Below the pieces are notes generated by a model. That model ran no database searches and was not told where the DNA came from. It saw only the letters and a list, made by a program, of their open reading frames with translations. Shown piece after piece: positions 34,440 to 43,900 of a DNA stretch of 64,000 nt. Location: contig REED01000119.1 of assembly GCA_007695225.1 (NCBI GenBank), positions 1-64,000 of the forward strand. The letters run 5' to 3'. Made by a program: the position numbers and the translations under genes. How positions within the stretch are numbered: position 1 is the first letter of the stretch; each line of letters starts with the position of its first letter. The DNA is from Gemmatimonadales bacterium. Its GTDB lineage: Bacteria; Gemmatimonadota; Gemmatimonadetes; Longimicrobiales; Gaopeijiaceae.

Positions 34440-34483
34440 CCTCCACGAGTCGGCGAATGGTTCCGGTGGTGGGGACGCCCCTC

Positions 34484-35890
34484 CTACCCCGTCTCCTCGA
34501 TGTCCACCCAGGCGGGCGGGCCAGGGGCCGTCTCCTCCAGTTCCAGCGGCCTTCCCTCTTCCGCTACCTGCACCGACCAGCCCAGCTCCGCCTTGATGAG
34601 TCGGCGGAGGGCATCCGCCGCCGACGGCTCTCCGTGAACCAGGGACACCCCCTCCTTCGGTTCGGGACCGTTGCGGAGCCAGGCCAGGAGCCCGTTCCGG
34701 TCGGCGTGCCCGGAGAAGAGGTCCCGGACCTCGATCTGACACTTCAATTCCACGTTCCGACCATGGATGCGAAGGTCTCGACGGCCCTGTAGAAGGTCTC
34801 GCCCCCGGGTCCCCTCGGCCTGGAATCCCACCAGGAGGAGGGTGTTGGCGGGGTCGTCCCCGAAGGCCAGCAGGTGGTGGAGGATCCGACCACCGCTGAG
34901 CATTCCCGCCCCCGCCACGATGATCATGGGTCCCCGTCGCCGGTTCAGGGCCTTGGATTCCTCGATGGAGCCCACCGGCTGCAACGCCTCCAGCGCCTGG
35001 TCCAGCTCCCCGTCGGCGGGGCGCAGTTCATCCAGGTGCCCCAGGTGCACCCCCCCTACCTCGATGGCCATGGGGGAGTTCAGGAACATGGGGACCGTGG
35101 GAATGCGCCCCTCCTTCTGGAGACGGTGAAAGGCCAGGGCCAGCGTCTGGGCTCGGCCCACGGCAAAGGACGGCACCATCAGGACACCTCCCCGACCCAG
35201 GGTCTCCCGGGCGGCCCGGGCCAGGATCTCCAGGGGGTCCTCCCTGTCGTGATCCCGATCTCCGTAGGTGCTCTCCATTACCACCCGTCCCGCCTCGGGG
35301 CGAGGCTCCGGAGCAGGAAGGAGAAGATCCGAGTCCTGCCCCAGGTCCCCGGAGAAGAGGACCGAGTCCCCCCTCTGGTCCTCCACCCGAACCTGTGCCG
35401 CGCCCAGGATATGCCCCGCCCGATGGAAGGTCACCCGGAACCCCCCGGCATCCTGCTCCCGGTGGAAGGGGACCGGCTCCAGGAGCGGAAGGACCGCCTG
35501 GGCGTCGGCCTCGGTGAAGAGGGCACGGGGCTCGGCGTGGCGGGAAAAGCCCTTCTTCTTTGCATAGCGGGCATCCTCTTCCTGGATTCGTCCCGCATCC
35601 AGCAGGAGGATGGGAAGCAGGTCCAGGGTGGGAGGCGTCACGTAGATGGGACCCCGGAATCCCTCCCGGACCAGTATGGGGAGCGTCCCCGAGTGGTCCA
35701 GGTGGGCATGGGTGAGGACCACGGCCCCCAGCCGTTTCGGTGGGAAGGGGAAGGGCCGCCAGTTCCGGAGCCGGAGGTTCTTGAGCCCCTGGAAGAGCCC
35801 ACAATCCACCAGGATGGCGGCGTTGCCGGACGTGACGAGGGTGCGTGAGCCGGTGACGGTGCCGGCGGCACCGAGAGGGATGATGTTCAT
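34484..35890 (-). CDS. Beta-CASP metallo-beta-lactamase RNase-like protein
   Basis: The start MNIIPLGAAGTVTGSRTLV is the family's usual one. The zinc motif is HAHLDHSG (about residue 57); further ligands lie in HRAGHILGAAQV and SGDLG. A beta-CASP insert and a C-terminal FSGHADRNGLLAWL plus LVHGEPSAADAL follow, as in the CPSF73/Ysh1-like bacterial group. The protein probably processes RNA; activity is inferred. It is a single gene of 468 residues. Confidence 0.92.
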   Translation of the reverse strand: MNIIPLGAAGTVTGSRTLVTSGNAAILVDCGLFQGLKNLRLRNWRPFPFPPKRLGAVVLTHAHLDHSGTLPILVREGFRGPIYVTPPTLDLLPILLLDAGRIQEEDARYAKKKGFSRHAEPRALFTEADAQAVLPLLEPVPFHREQDAGGFRVTFHRAGHILGAAQVRVEDQRGDSVLFSGDLGQDSDLLLPAPEPRPEAGRVVMESTYGDRDHDREDPLEILARAARETLGRGGVLMVPSFAVGRAQTLALAFHRLQKEGRIPTVPMFLNSPMAIEVGGVHLGHLDELRPADGELDQALEALQPVGSIEESKALNRRRGPMIIVAGAGMLSGGRILHHLLAFGDDPANTLLLVGFQAEGTRGRDLLQGRRDLRIHGRNVELKCQIEVRDLFSGHADRNGLLAWLRNGPEPKEGVSLVHGEPSAADALRRLIKAELGWSVQVAEEGRPLELEETAPGPPAWVDIEETG

Positions 35891-35970
35891 GGGATAAGAT
35901 GCCGTTGAAGAAGTAGAGGGCGCCACCACTGGAAGAACGGGGGCTACCCCGGACCTTCGACGGCATGAGC

Positions 35971-36023
35971 GGGAAGCTTGGACGGGAGACTTTTAGAGGG
36001 AGGCTTGGCCGGGAGGCTTCAAC
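35971..36023. repeat. 13-14-bp tandem repeat over the stop codon of the plug-only gene
   Basis: Four units, GGGAAGCTTGGAC, GGGAGACTTTTAGA, GGGAGGCTTGGCC and GGGAGGCTTCAAC, run through the stop codon (36019-36021) into the spacer. Confidence 0.7.
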
Positions 36024-36873
36024 GGGTGAAGAGGATGCTGAAGACCACGAAGCCTCCGGCCACCGCCATCCGCTTCCAGCTGAAGGGGTGCCCCGGCTCC
36101 TGCGCCGAGGGATCGATGCTCCACATCACCACGGCCCCACAGGGGTTTCCACGGTATCGGATGGGTACGGTGGCCCCCCGGTGCACCTCCAACCCCTCCA
36201 GGCTGGACGCCGGCATGATGTCGTCAGGTGGGACATTGGGGCCCAGGTTCATCCCGTCCAGGATGATGTCCGGCCGGCATCCCCCCCGCATGAATACGTA
36301 GGGGCTGGAGAGGTGATCCGGACTGCCCAGGGTGAGCCCAGGGACCATCCGCAGGACGTCGGTGGTTCGGGAGGCCCCACGCCGCTGGATCTCGTCCCGG
36401 GTGAAGGTTCGCCCGAAGCCCTGGGCTCGACGCTGGTAGAACCCCTCGCTCTCCAGGACCCGACTGCGCCGGCTCACCACCACGATGGCGTCCAGGGATA
36501 CGGCTTCGGGGGCCAGTTCCGCCGTCAGGTCCATGGGAGAGGCACCATCCACCCGGACCTGTGCATCCAGGGTCTGGTAACCCAGTGCGCGAATCAGGAG
36601 GCGGTACTCCCCTGGCGGAAGGGCTCGGGTGGTGAATCGGCCATTGGAGCCGGTGACGGCTTCCGCCATCACCTCCACCGACAGGGAATCGATGGGAGAG
36701 GTCCGGGAGAACTGGAGGAACGCCTGGGGGAGGGGTCGGCCCTGGACACGATCCTCCACCGTACCCACCACCACGATGGCCGACCGATCGGTCTCCTGTC
36801 CTGATAGCGGCGGGGCGAGGAGAAGTGCGGCCAGCCCCAGGAGGAGAAAGCCACCCTTTCCGACGATGCTCAT
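36019..36873 (-). CDS. Plug-only TonB-type protein with carboxypeptidase-regulatory domain
   Basis: A signal peptide (MSIVGKGGFLLLGLAALLLAPPLSG) is followed by a carboxypeptidase-regulatory-like beta sandwich (about 30-120; GSNGRFTTRALPPGEYRLLI). Next comes a TonB-receptor plug domain (about 120-255; RRGASRTTDVLRMVPGL then DIILDGMNLG). The protein ends at 284 residues without any beta barrel. The C-terminus is a hydrophobic stretch (MAVAGGFVVFSILFTR). There is no frameshift remnant of a barrel downstream, so this looks like a real stand-alone form. Its function is unknown. Confidence 0.8.
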   Translation of the reverse strand: MSIVGKGGFLLLGLAALLLAPPLSGQETDRSAIVVVGTVEDRVQGRPLPQAFLQFSRTSPIDSLSVEVMAEAVTGSNGRFTTRALPPGEYRLLIRALGYQTLDAQVRVDGASPMDLTAELAPEAVSLDAIVVVSRRSRVLESEGFYQRRAQGFGRTFTRDEIQRRGASRTTDVLRMVPGLTLGSPDHLSSPYVFMRGGCRPDIILDGMNLGPNVPPDDIMPASSLEGLEVHRGATVPIRYRGNPCGAVVMWSIDPSAQEPGHPFSWKRMAVAGGFVVFSILFTR

Positions 36874-36915
36874 GACCTGGCCCTCCGGCGGTATTCGAAC
36901 CGGAGTCCCGGGGGC

Positions 36916-37131
36916 CTAACCCTCGATGAATGAGGTGGGACCGAACCCCGCCTCTTCGATGGCTCCCGTGAGCCGTTCCCGGCCCACGGCTTCCGGATCG
37001 TAGCGAACTCGCACCCGTCCAATCTCGACTGCCTCCACCACCACCCCGTCCACGCGCTGCAAAGCCCCTTCCACCCGGGCCACGCAATGCTGGCAGCTCA
37101 TCCCACCGATCTCAACGTGTGCTGTCTGCAC
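36916..37131 (-). CDS. Small heavy-metal-binding (HMA) protein, CopZ-like
   Basis: A GTG start gives a 71-residue protein consisting only of an HMA domain, with the metal site GGMSCQHCVARVE and the fold continuing through VVVEAVEIGRVRVRYDP. It may carry copper(I) or mercury as a metallochaperone. No transporter ATPase gene is next to it. The longer ATG ORF adds 44 residues with no HMA likeness. Confidence 0.88.
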   Translation of the reverse strand: MQTAHVEIGGMSCQHCVARVEGALQRVDGVVVEAVEIGRVRVRYDPEAVGRERLTGAIEEAGFGPTSFIEG

Positions 37132-37299
37132 CGGAAGTACCCTCTGAACTCCGCCCCAGTTGAACAAAATCTCCGGGAGGTGGAGTGGGCGGGACCACAC
37201 CTCCCCTGACTCTGGAACCCCCATCCCCAGGCAAAGGTTCAACCTTCCGAAGGCCCACCGCAAGACTCGACGTATTCCGGTCCAGGAGAGCGGATCCGA

Positions 37300-38145
37300 T
37301 CAGAGATTGCGGGGCGTCTGCACCACCTCATCCAGGGGGAGGTGGGCGAATTCGGCGCTCCCCTGTCCCGTTACGGCGTAGCGATAGACCGCCGCCCGGT
37401 AGATCCCCTGCAGGGCGGAGGTCACCAGGGCGAAGAGGACCCAGAGGAAGACCAGAATCACCACCGTGGGAACCATGGAGAAAGGCCCGGCCAGCGCTCC
37501 GATGGAAAAGAGAGCGACGGAAACCAGCCCCAGGAGCACGCCCGCCAGGCCGAAGACCAATCCCATCCCCACCGTGCCGCTGATCTGCTCCCCCCAGCTC
37601 CGCCGAAGAAGGCGAGCACTTTCCTTCACGGCGCCGATGGGCCCCACGTCTCGGGTCACCAGGACCGGCACGGCCAGGAAAGTGGCCAGGGTCCAGGACA
37701 GCCCAAGGATGGACGGTCCGATGCGGGAGAGCATTCCCCCCCGTCGACCGGCGGAGTTCAGGAAGAGCCCCACGGTGGCGGAGACGGCGGCATAGCCGAG
37801 GATGGGAACGGCGTGGTCCGACGCGATGCGAAGCCCGTCCTGCAGGGTGGGGCGTCCCCCATCCAGATGGATAAGCGCCGCCCCCACGAGGGCCGCGTTG
37901 AAGTAGAAGACCACGAAGTACTGGGCCAGATAGAACAGGAAGCCCAGGACCAATCCCAGAGAGGTGGACGTCCGGAAGATGGCCTCCGGCCCCCCCACCA
38001 AGAGAGAGGGGAGGAGGAAGCTCAGGGCGAGCCCCACCGACGCGACGCCGGACAGCAGGGGAAACAGTACGAGGGCCCGGTCCCGGTTCAGCACCTGGGC
38101 GCTGGCTCGTGCCAGCTCCCAGCTGTTGGAGAAGGTATTCCGCAT
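37300..38145 (-). CDS. DUF6159 family membrane protein
   Basis: The 281-residue product has about six membrane helices. It starts with SNSWELARASAQVLNRDRAL, shows an FNAALVGAALIHLDGGRPTLQDGLR segment, and carries SARLLRRSWGEQISG between helices. This pattern matches DUF6159 proteins. Function unknown. Confidence 0.78.
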   Translation of the reverse strand: MRNTFSNSWELARASAQVLNRDRALVLFPLLSGVASVGLALSFLLPSLLVGGPEAIFRTSTSLGLVLGFLFYLAQYFVVFYFNAALVGAALIHLDGGRPTLQDGLRIASDHAVPILGYAAVSATVGLFLNSAGRRGGMLSRIGPSILGLSWTLATFLAVPVLVTRDVGPIGAVKESARLLRRSWGEQISGTVGMGLVFGLAGVLLGLVSVALFSIGALAGPFSMVPTVVILVFLWVLFALVTSALQGIYRAAVYRYAVTGQGSAEFAHLPLDEVVQTPRNL

Positions 38146-38415
38146 GGTTCGTCGTCCAGATCCGTCGGCTGTCGCCGAGGAGGGTTCGATTCAGAATGGC
38201 GGGCCAGAGGAGGCCGCATGAGGGACTTCTTCTACGGTGCCCCCCTCCTACGTGCGAGCGACACCGGTCCTTCATGGGTCCTTCATGTCCACGCTGTCCT
38301 TGTCCACCACACCGGCCCGGGGGAATCCCTCTCCGGCCCTCGGTGTAGGAGGCACCCAGCGCCCGGTCCGAGTGGGCCGGAATCCCGCTTTCACAGGATT
38401 GAAAGGATCGCCCCC
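38146..38415. promoter_or_regulatory. Divergent spacer before the M28 peptidase
   Basis: About 270 bases without a gene. It contains a short direct repeat (GTCCTTCATG twice near 38270-38289) and a dyad CTTTCA-6-TGAAAG (38388-38405) just before the peptidase start, overlapping its probable ribosome site (AAAGGA). Confidence 0.35.
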
Positions 38416-39981
38416 ATGCTCCGTCGTCCCTCGACGCTCCGTCGGCTTCCGACCGGCTTCCTCGGCCTGGTGCTCGTGGTGTCCCTGGCCCCGGGACTCC
38501 ACGCCCAGAACTCCCCAACCGCCGTCGCTGCGCAGGACCCGGCGGCGGTGATCACCGCCGAATCCCTCTACAACCGGATCTACTTCCTGGCGTCCGACGG
38601 GCTCCGCGGTCGGGATACGCCCAGCCCCGGCCTGGAGGCGGCTGCCGCGTACCTGGTGAGCGAGCACCGGCGAGCCGGACTGGAACCGGCCGGTGAAGAC
38701 GGCACCTTCTACCAGCGCTATCCCTTCCGCCTGGTCGGTCCGGACCTGGAGAACGTCTCCCTCGAGCTCCAGGGGATCGATGCGCAGGCACCGGTTCAGG
38801 TGGGAACCAACGCCTTCGTGCGGGGAGGAGCGGAAGAAGGGGTCGGAGGCGAGTTGGTGTTCGTCGGGGACGTGGACGCAGCGCCCCCGGAGCCCGGCTC
38901 GCTGGAGGCACGGGTCGCCGTGGTATCCACCCCCGGCGAGTGGGGAAACGCCCTCTTCCAGCTCTCCAACCGCCAGGCCCGCTTCGCCCGGCTGAGCGGG
39001 GCCCGGGCGGTAATCCATGTCCTGGATGGGGAATTCCCCACCACGGCCCTCTCCCAGCTGGCCCCCCAGTTCGCCTCTCCCTCCTGGGTCCTGGGGGAAC
39101 AGGCGCCCTTCCCCCAGATCTACCTGGCGAGGGAGGTAGCGGTCCGGGTGATCCCCGAGCTGGATGAGCTCACCGCCCGGGCAGACCGGGGGGACCGCTT
39201 CCAGGCGCCCACCGGGACTCGGCTGGTGGGGGAGCTCCCCCTTGAGGTTCTGCAGGACGCGCGACCGGCCAATGTGGTGGCCATGCTCCCCGGGAGCGAT
39301 CCCGTCCTCCGGGATGAGTACGTGGTCCTCTCGGCCCACTACGACCACGTGGGGGTGGGGACCCCGGTGGACGGGGACTCCATCTACAACGGCGCCGACG
39401 ACAACGCTTCCGGAACGGCGGTCCTCCTGGAGGTGGCCCGGGCCCTGGCCCTCATGGACGAGGCGCCCCGACGCTCGGTGGTCTTCGTCCACGTGAGCGG
39501 CGAGGAGAAGGGGCTCCTGGGCTCGGAGTGGTTCGTGGACCATCCCACCATCGATCTGGATCGGGCGGTGGCGAACATCAATGCCGACATGGTGGGAGGG
39601 GACGCCCACCCCGATACGCTGGTGGTCATCGGGAAGGAGTACTCCACCCTGGGACCCCTGGTGGACCGGATCAACGAGGGGATGCCGGAGCTGAATCTCG
39701 TCACCTCCGATGATCTGTGGCCGGAACAGCGCTTCTTCTTCCGTTCGGACCAGTTCCACTTCATGCGGAAGGAGATCCCCTCCCTCTTCTTCTTCACCGG
39801 GGTACACGAGTGCTATCACCAGCCCTGCGACACGGTGGATTTCGTGGACCATGACAAGGCGGCCCGGGTGGCGCGCCTGCTGCTGCACTCGGTCCTGGAG
39901 ATCGCCAACCAGGAGGAGCGGCCCGAGTGGGACCCCGCCGGGCTCGAGGAAGTGCGTCAGCTCACCTCCGGTGGGCGCTGA
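38416..39981 (+). CDS. Exported M28 family zinc aminopeptidase
   Basis: The start MLRRPSTLRRL has a signal peptide ending near HAQ|N; the long track ORF (879 residues) begins in a shadow of the neighbouring gene. The 521-residue product has a PA-like insert (about 130-270) and the M28 catalytic domain: SAHYDHVG, NGADDNASGTAVLLE, SGEEKGLLGSEWF, NADMVG and HYHQPCDTVDF-like ECYHQPCDTVDF. These supply the two-zinc ligands (His, Asp, Glu, Asp, His). It probably trims peptides in the periplasm or outside the cell. Confidence 0.92.
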   Translation: MLRRPSTLRRLPTGFLGLVLVVSLAPGLHAQNSPTAVAAQDPAAVITAESLYNRIYFLASDGLRGRDTPSPGLEAAAAYLVSEHRRAGLEPAGEDGTFYQRYPFRLVGPDLENVSLELQGIDAQAPVQVGTNAFVRGGAEEGVGGELVFVGDVDAAPPEPGSLEARVAVVSTPGEWGNALFQLSNRQARFARLSGARAVIHVLDGEFPTTALSQLAPQFASPSWVLGEQAPFPQIYLAREVAVRVIPELDELTARADRGDRFQAPTGTRLVGELPLEVLQDARPANVVAMLPGSDPVLRDEYVVLSAHYDHVGVGTPVDGDSIYNGADDNASGTAVLLEVARALALMDEAPRRSVVFVHVSGEEKGLLGSEWFVDHPTIDLDRAVANINADMVGGDAHPDTLVVIGKEYSTLGPLVDRINEGMPELNLVTSDDLWPEQRFFFRSDQFHFMRKEIPSLFFFTGVHECYHQPCDTVDFVDHDKAARVARLLLHSVLEIANQEERPEWDPAGLEEVRQLTSGGR

Positions 39982-40834
39982 GGGCGACCCGGGGGAGGGG
40001 ACGGGCATCCATGTCCCCTTCGCCGGGAAACTCCGGCCCGGGGTCTTCCTGGCCCGCCCGAATCGGTTCCTCTGCCGGGTCCTCCTGGACGGGCCGCCGG
40101 GGACGCCCATGGGGGACCCGGTGGAGGCTCACCTTCCCGATCCGGGGCGCCTGAAGGAACTCCTGGTGCCGGGTCGCCGGGTCCGGGTTGAGGCGGCCCC
40201 CAATCCCAACCGGCGCACCCCGTGGACCCTCCGACTGGTGGAGTCGCCGCACCGGTCGGACCGACCCGACCGTGAGGACTGGATCTCCCTGGACACCACC
40301 CTCCCCAACCGACTGGTGGCACAGGGGCTCAAGGAGGGGCTGCTGGAGGAGTTCGCGGGGTGGGAACTGGTCCGCGCTGAAGTCACCCGGGGAGGAAGCC
40401 GGTTCGACTTCCTCCTGGCCCGGGATGTGGATTCCGGGGAGGTGGATCGCCGGGAGCTGGACCCCCGGAAAGTGGATCCCGGGGAGGTGGTCTCCGGAGA
40501 TGCGGCCTCCCGGGACGAGCTTCTCCTGGAGGTGAAGAGCGTCACCCTGGTGGAGGAGGGCTTGGCCCTCTTCCCCGACGCGGTGACGGCACGGGGGCGA
40601 CGACACCTGGAGGAACTCACCGAGATCGTCCAGGAAGGCGGCCATGCGGCGGTCCTCTTCGTCGCCCAGCGGGAAGACGTCCGGGAGATCCGGGCCGCCG
40701 CAGCCATCGATCCCGCCTTCGCCCGGGCCTTGGAGAAGGCCATCCAGGCCGGTGTGCGGGTGCTGGGACGCCGGTGCCGCGTGGACCCGCAGGGGGTCGA
40801 ACTCCTGGGGCCGGTACCGGCCGGGCCCGGATGA
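39971..40834 (+). CDS. sfsA: SfsA family DNA/RNA nuclease with a repeat insertion
   Basis: A GTG start inside the end of the peptidase gene gives a 287-residue protein with all SfsA segments: FLARPNRFLCRVLL, HLPDPGRLKELL, TTLPNRLVAQGL, SRFDFLL, and LEVKSVTLVEEGLALFPDAVTARG. SfsA is a nuclease-fold protein first described for sugar fermentation. Between SRFDFLL and LEVKSV, which are normally close together, there is a 30-residue repeat insertion of the type VDSGEVDRRELDP. It would lie right beside the active site. Confidence 0.92.
   Translation: MGAEGDPGEGTGIHVPFAGKLRPGVFLARPNRFLCRVLLDGPPGTPMGDPVEAHLPDPGRLKELLVPGRRVRVEAAPNPNRRTPWTLRLVESPHRSDRPDREDWISLDTTLPNRLVAQGLKEGLLEEFAGWELVRAEVTRGGSRFDFLLARDVDSGEVDRRELDPRKVDPGEVVSGDAASRDELLLEVKSVTLVEEGLALFPDAVTARGRRHLEELTEIVQEGGHAAVLFVAQREDVREIRAAAAIDPAFARALEKAIQAGVRVLGRRCRVDPQGVELLGPVPAGPG
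40423..40512 (+). repeat. In-frame degenerate repeat within sfsA
   Basis: Several units like GTGGATCCCGGGGAG encode an acidic stretch (VDSGEV, VDRREL, VDPGEV) that interrupts the SfsA catalytic region. Confidence 0.65.
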
Positions 40835-40875
40835 CCCGGCTCCCTCCAGGGGCAGGTCCACTGTCCGGACCGACT

Positions 40876-40941
40876 CTCAGACCGACCCCCAGACCGACCC
40901 CCAGACCGACCCTCAGACCGACCCTCAGACCGACCCTCAGA
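40876..40941. repeat. 12-bp tandem repeat at the sfsA/addA convergent junction
   Basis: Five and a half copies of CTCAGACCGACC (two with CC at the start) lie between the ends of sfsA and the AddA-like gene and include the stop codon of the latter. Confidence 0.9.
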
Positions 40942-43900
40942 TGGTCCGGGTAACCCCCGCCTCGAGGAAGACGAGGAGGGCCTCTACCCGCTCCACCGGG
41001 ACCCGGAACCGGGTGGCCATGGCCCGCCGATAGGCCTGGAGTTGAGGATGGTAGAGGGCCATCCGCTCCTCCAGCTCCCGGGCCGCCTCTGCGGCGTCGG
41101 ACGAAAACCGGTCCGTCTTGAAGTCCACCACCTGGACCCGTTCCGTCGTCCGGTCGGGGCCGGGGAAACGAAGGAGTCGGTCCACACTCCCCGAGAGGAT
41201 CCTTCCTCCGTCCCGGTGGAGGAAGGGGAGCTCCTGCTCCACCTCCGTCCCCGGAGGGAGGCGGTCCCGGGAGAGCACGGCCTGGAGCGGCTCCTCGCCG
41301 AGCCAGGTATGGAACCGGCCCAGGAGGGAGGTGAGTCCCGGCTCCTTCATCCCCAACTCCCGGCCCCTGGCTCGCAGGGCCCCTTCCTCGGGAATGCCCT
41401 CCTCCACCCACTCCACCATCTCCAACCAGGCGTGGACCACCGATCCCCGGAGGCGGGCCCCGCCTCCTCCCATCCGGAGGAGATCCGCCACGGTCCGGGT
41501 CTCCTCCCCTTCGAGGGCGGAAGGGGTCACCCGGGGGAGGAATCGACGCCGGTCCCGAACCGGGGCCATGGGGATCGCGGGTGGCCCCTGGGGGAGAGAG
41601 GAGGGGGCGGGGGATCGGAGATCCGGCCCTCTTCCCTCCTCTCCCTCTTCTTCCTTCCGGCCCTCTTCCTCCCGGTCCGCGGCGCCCGCCATCCCCTTCC
41701 CCACACCCCCCGTCCCCTTCCCCGCGTGGTCCGCCCAGTCCGGATCCCCCTCCTCCAGGAGCACCCCCACGCTCCCTTCCCGGCGAAGGGGCTCCGCTCC
41801 CTCCACCCCCAGACCCTCCCGGATGAGCTGGGCCGGGGTCGACTTCCCTTCCCGCCCCTCCTCCACCACCAGGAGCAGAGCGTGACGCGCCCGGGTCAGG
41901 GCCACATAGAGCCCCCCCAGTTCGTCGTGGAATGCGGTGGCGCCCTGGTGGAGTACCGCCTGGGACACTTCTGGGAAGAGGCCCAGGAAATCCCGCGGGA
42001 CAGGGGGAAAGATGCGCTGGATGGGGCCCGCCGGCTCCCCTCGCACCGGGATGGGACCGGCCCGACCTCCTCCCCCCTTCCGGAAGCTGGACTCCAGCTC
42101 GGGGAGGACGACCGCGTCGAACTCCAGCCCCTTGGAGGCGTGGATGGTCATGACCCGGACCCGGGCCCCGCCGGGAGCTTCCATCCGTGTCGCCTCCACC
42201 CGCCGGATGAACGCCCCGGGGCGGAGAGGAGGCCGGGCGGCGTCCTGACGGTAGCCGAGCTCCACCAGCTGTCCCAGTCGGACCCTCTCCCGGGGAGAGG
42301 CCCGGGAGATCAGGACCCGGGTCCATCGGTCCAGCACCGGACCGTAGCCCTCCTGGAGAAGTCGGCGACGAACCCCGGAGGAGACCCGGTCTGCCTGCGC
42401 GTCCGAGGTCCAGTCCACGAACCCCACCGCTTCTCCCAGGGAAGAGGTGGCCACGATGTACCGGGCCAACCGATCCCCGGGATGGTCCGCCACCCGAAGG
42501 AGGGCCAGGAGCGGATGGACGGGCCAGGCATCCAGCACCGGCCCCCCTCCCTCCTCGCTCACCGGAATCTCCCGGCGACGGAGCTCCCAGATCATCCGGT
42601 TCACCGCCTTCCCGGTACGGCAGAGGACACCCACGGTGGCCCCAGGCGCCGTCCGGTGGAGGCGGTGCACCTCGTCGGCGGCGGCGGCGACCACCCCGGG
42701 ACGGAGTTGGCGCCTCCCCTCCTCGGGAGGGCTCTGCACCACCCGGAGGAATCCCGGAAGGTCCGGAAAGGCCGCCTCGTGGTGGGGAAAATCCCGGGCC
42801 CATTCCCGGGCGGCCATGGCCTCGTGTTCCTGGTCCAGGACCGGTGAGGCCGGGAATCGGGCGCAGATGCGGTTCACCGCATCCAGGATCACGGGGGAGG
42901 ACCGGTAGCTCTTCTTGAGGGCGTCGGTGGGGATCCCGGAGCGAAGGCTGATGCGCTCCAGGAGCCGCGGCTCCCCCCCTCGCCAGCCATAGATGGACTG
43001 TTTGGGGTCGGCCACCACCACCACCGCCCGCTCGCCCTCGTGTCCCTGGAGGATCTCCTCCGCCAGCGGCTCAAGGGCCCGCCACTGGAGCGCGGAGGTG
43101 TCCTGGAACTCGTCCAGGAGGAGGTGGCGGATCCGTCCGTCCAGGCGGAAGTAGATCTCTCCCCCCCGCTCGGTGGTCCCGGTACTCAGAAGGAGGTGGG
43201 GGATGTCCTCGAAGCGGTAGAGGCTCCGGCGGCTCTGCTCCGCCACGAAGGCCGCCTCGAATCCTTCCGCCAGCCGCCCCAACGCCTGGGCCCGGCCCTG
43301 GAGGCCGGGAAGGAGGTCCCGCCGGGCCAGTCTCCCCGCCTCCCGGGCCAGTCCTTCCCACTCGGACGATATCTCGTGGCGGGAGAAGGCCTCCTTTCCG
43401 GAGAACACTGCAGCGAAGACGCCCTTCCCCAGGAGCCCCTTCCAATCCCGATTCCGAAGGTCCGCCTGGTGGGCCTGGGCGGCGCCGGACCAGCGGCTGT
43501 CCGGGGTCCCCTTCTTCGTCAGGGGCAGCTCCGCCTCCCCCACGCGCCGGGCCAGCGCCTCCAGCTCGGAACGAGCCGGGGGATCCTCGTCGGCCTCCGA
43601 CGCGAACCCCCAGGGATGGGGCTCACGGGGATCCAGTTCCCGGGCCACCCGCTGAATCCCCTCCACCACCGCCAGTAGCTCGGCATGGACCCCCCGGCCC
43701 ACGTCGCCGGCTCGATGGAGGCGGAGGAGCTCTCCCATCTCCCTTCGATCCACGTCCGCCAGGAGCCGGTCCACGGCGGCGGTGACCAGCGCTTCTCCAT
43801 CCGCCGTGTCTGCCACCTCCCACCCGGGGGCCAGCCCCATTTCCAGGGAGAAGGCCCGGGCGACCCGGTGGAAGAAGGCGTCCAGGGTGGAGACGTTCAT

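Noticed and set aside
37342-38415. Long N-terminal extension of the M28 peptidase ORF (track start 37342)
   Set aside because: It is antisense to the DUF6159 gene and contains no domain; the signal peptide begins at 38416.
40876-40941. Short CRISPR array
   Set aside because: The 12-bp units are directly joined without spacers, and no cas gene is near.
40617-42803. 728-aa minus-strand ORF in another frame within addA
   Set aside because: Gly/Pro/Arg-rich shadow of the helicase gene; the addA frame has all helicase motifs.
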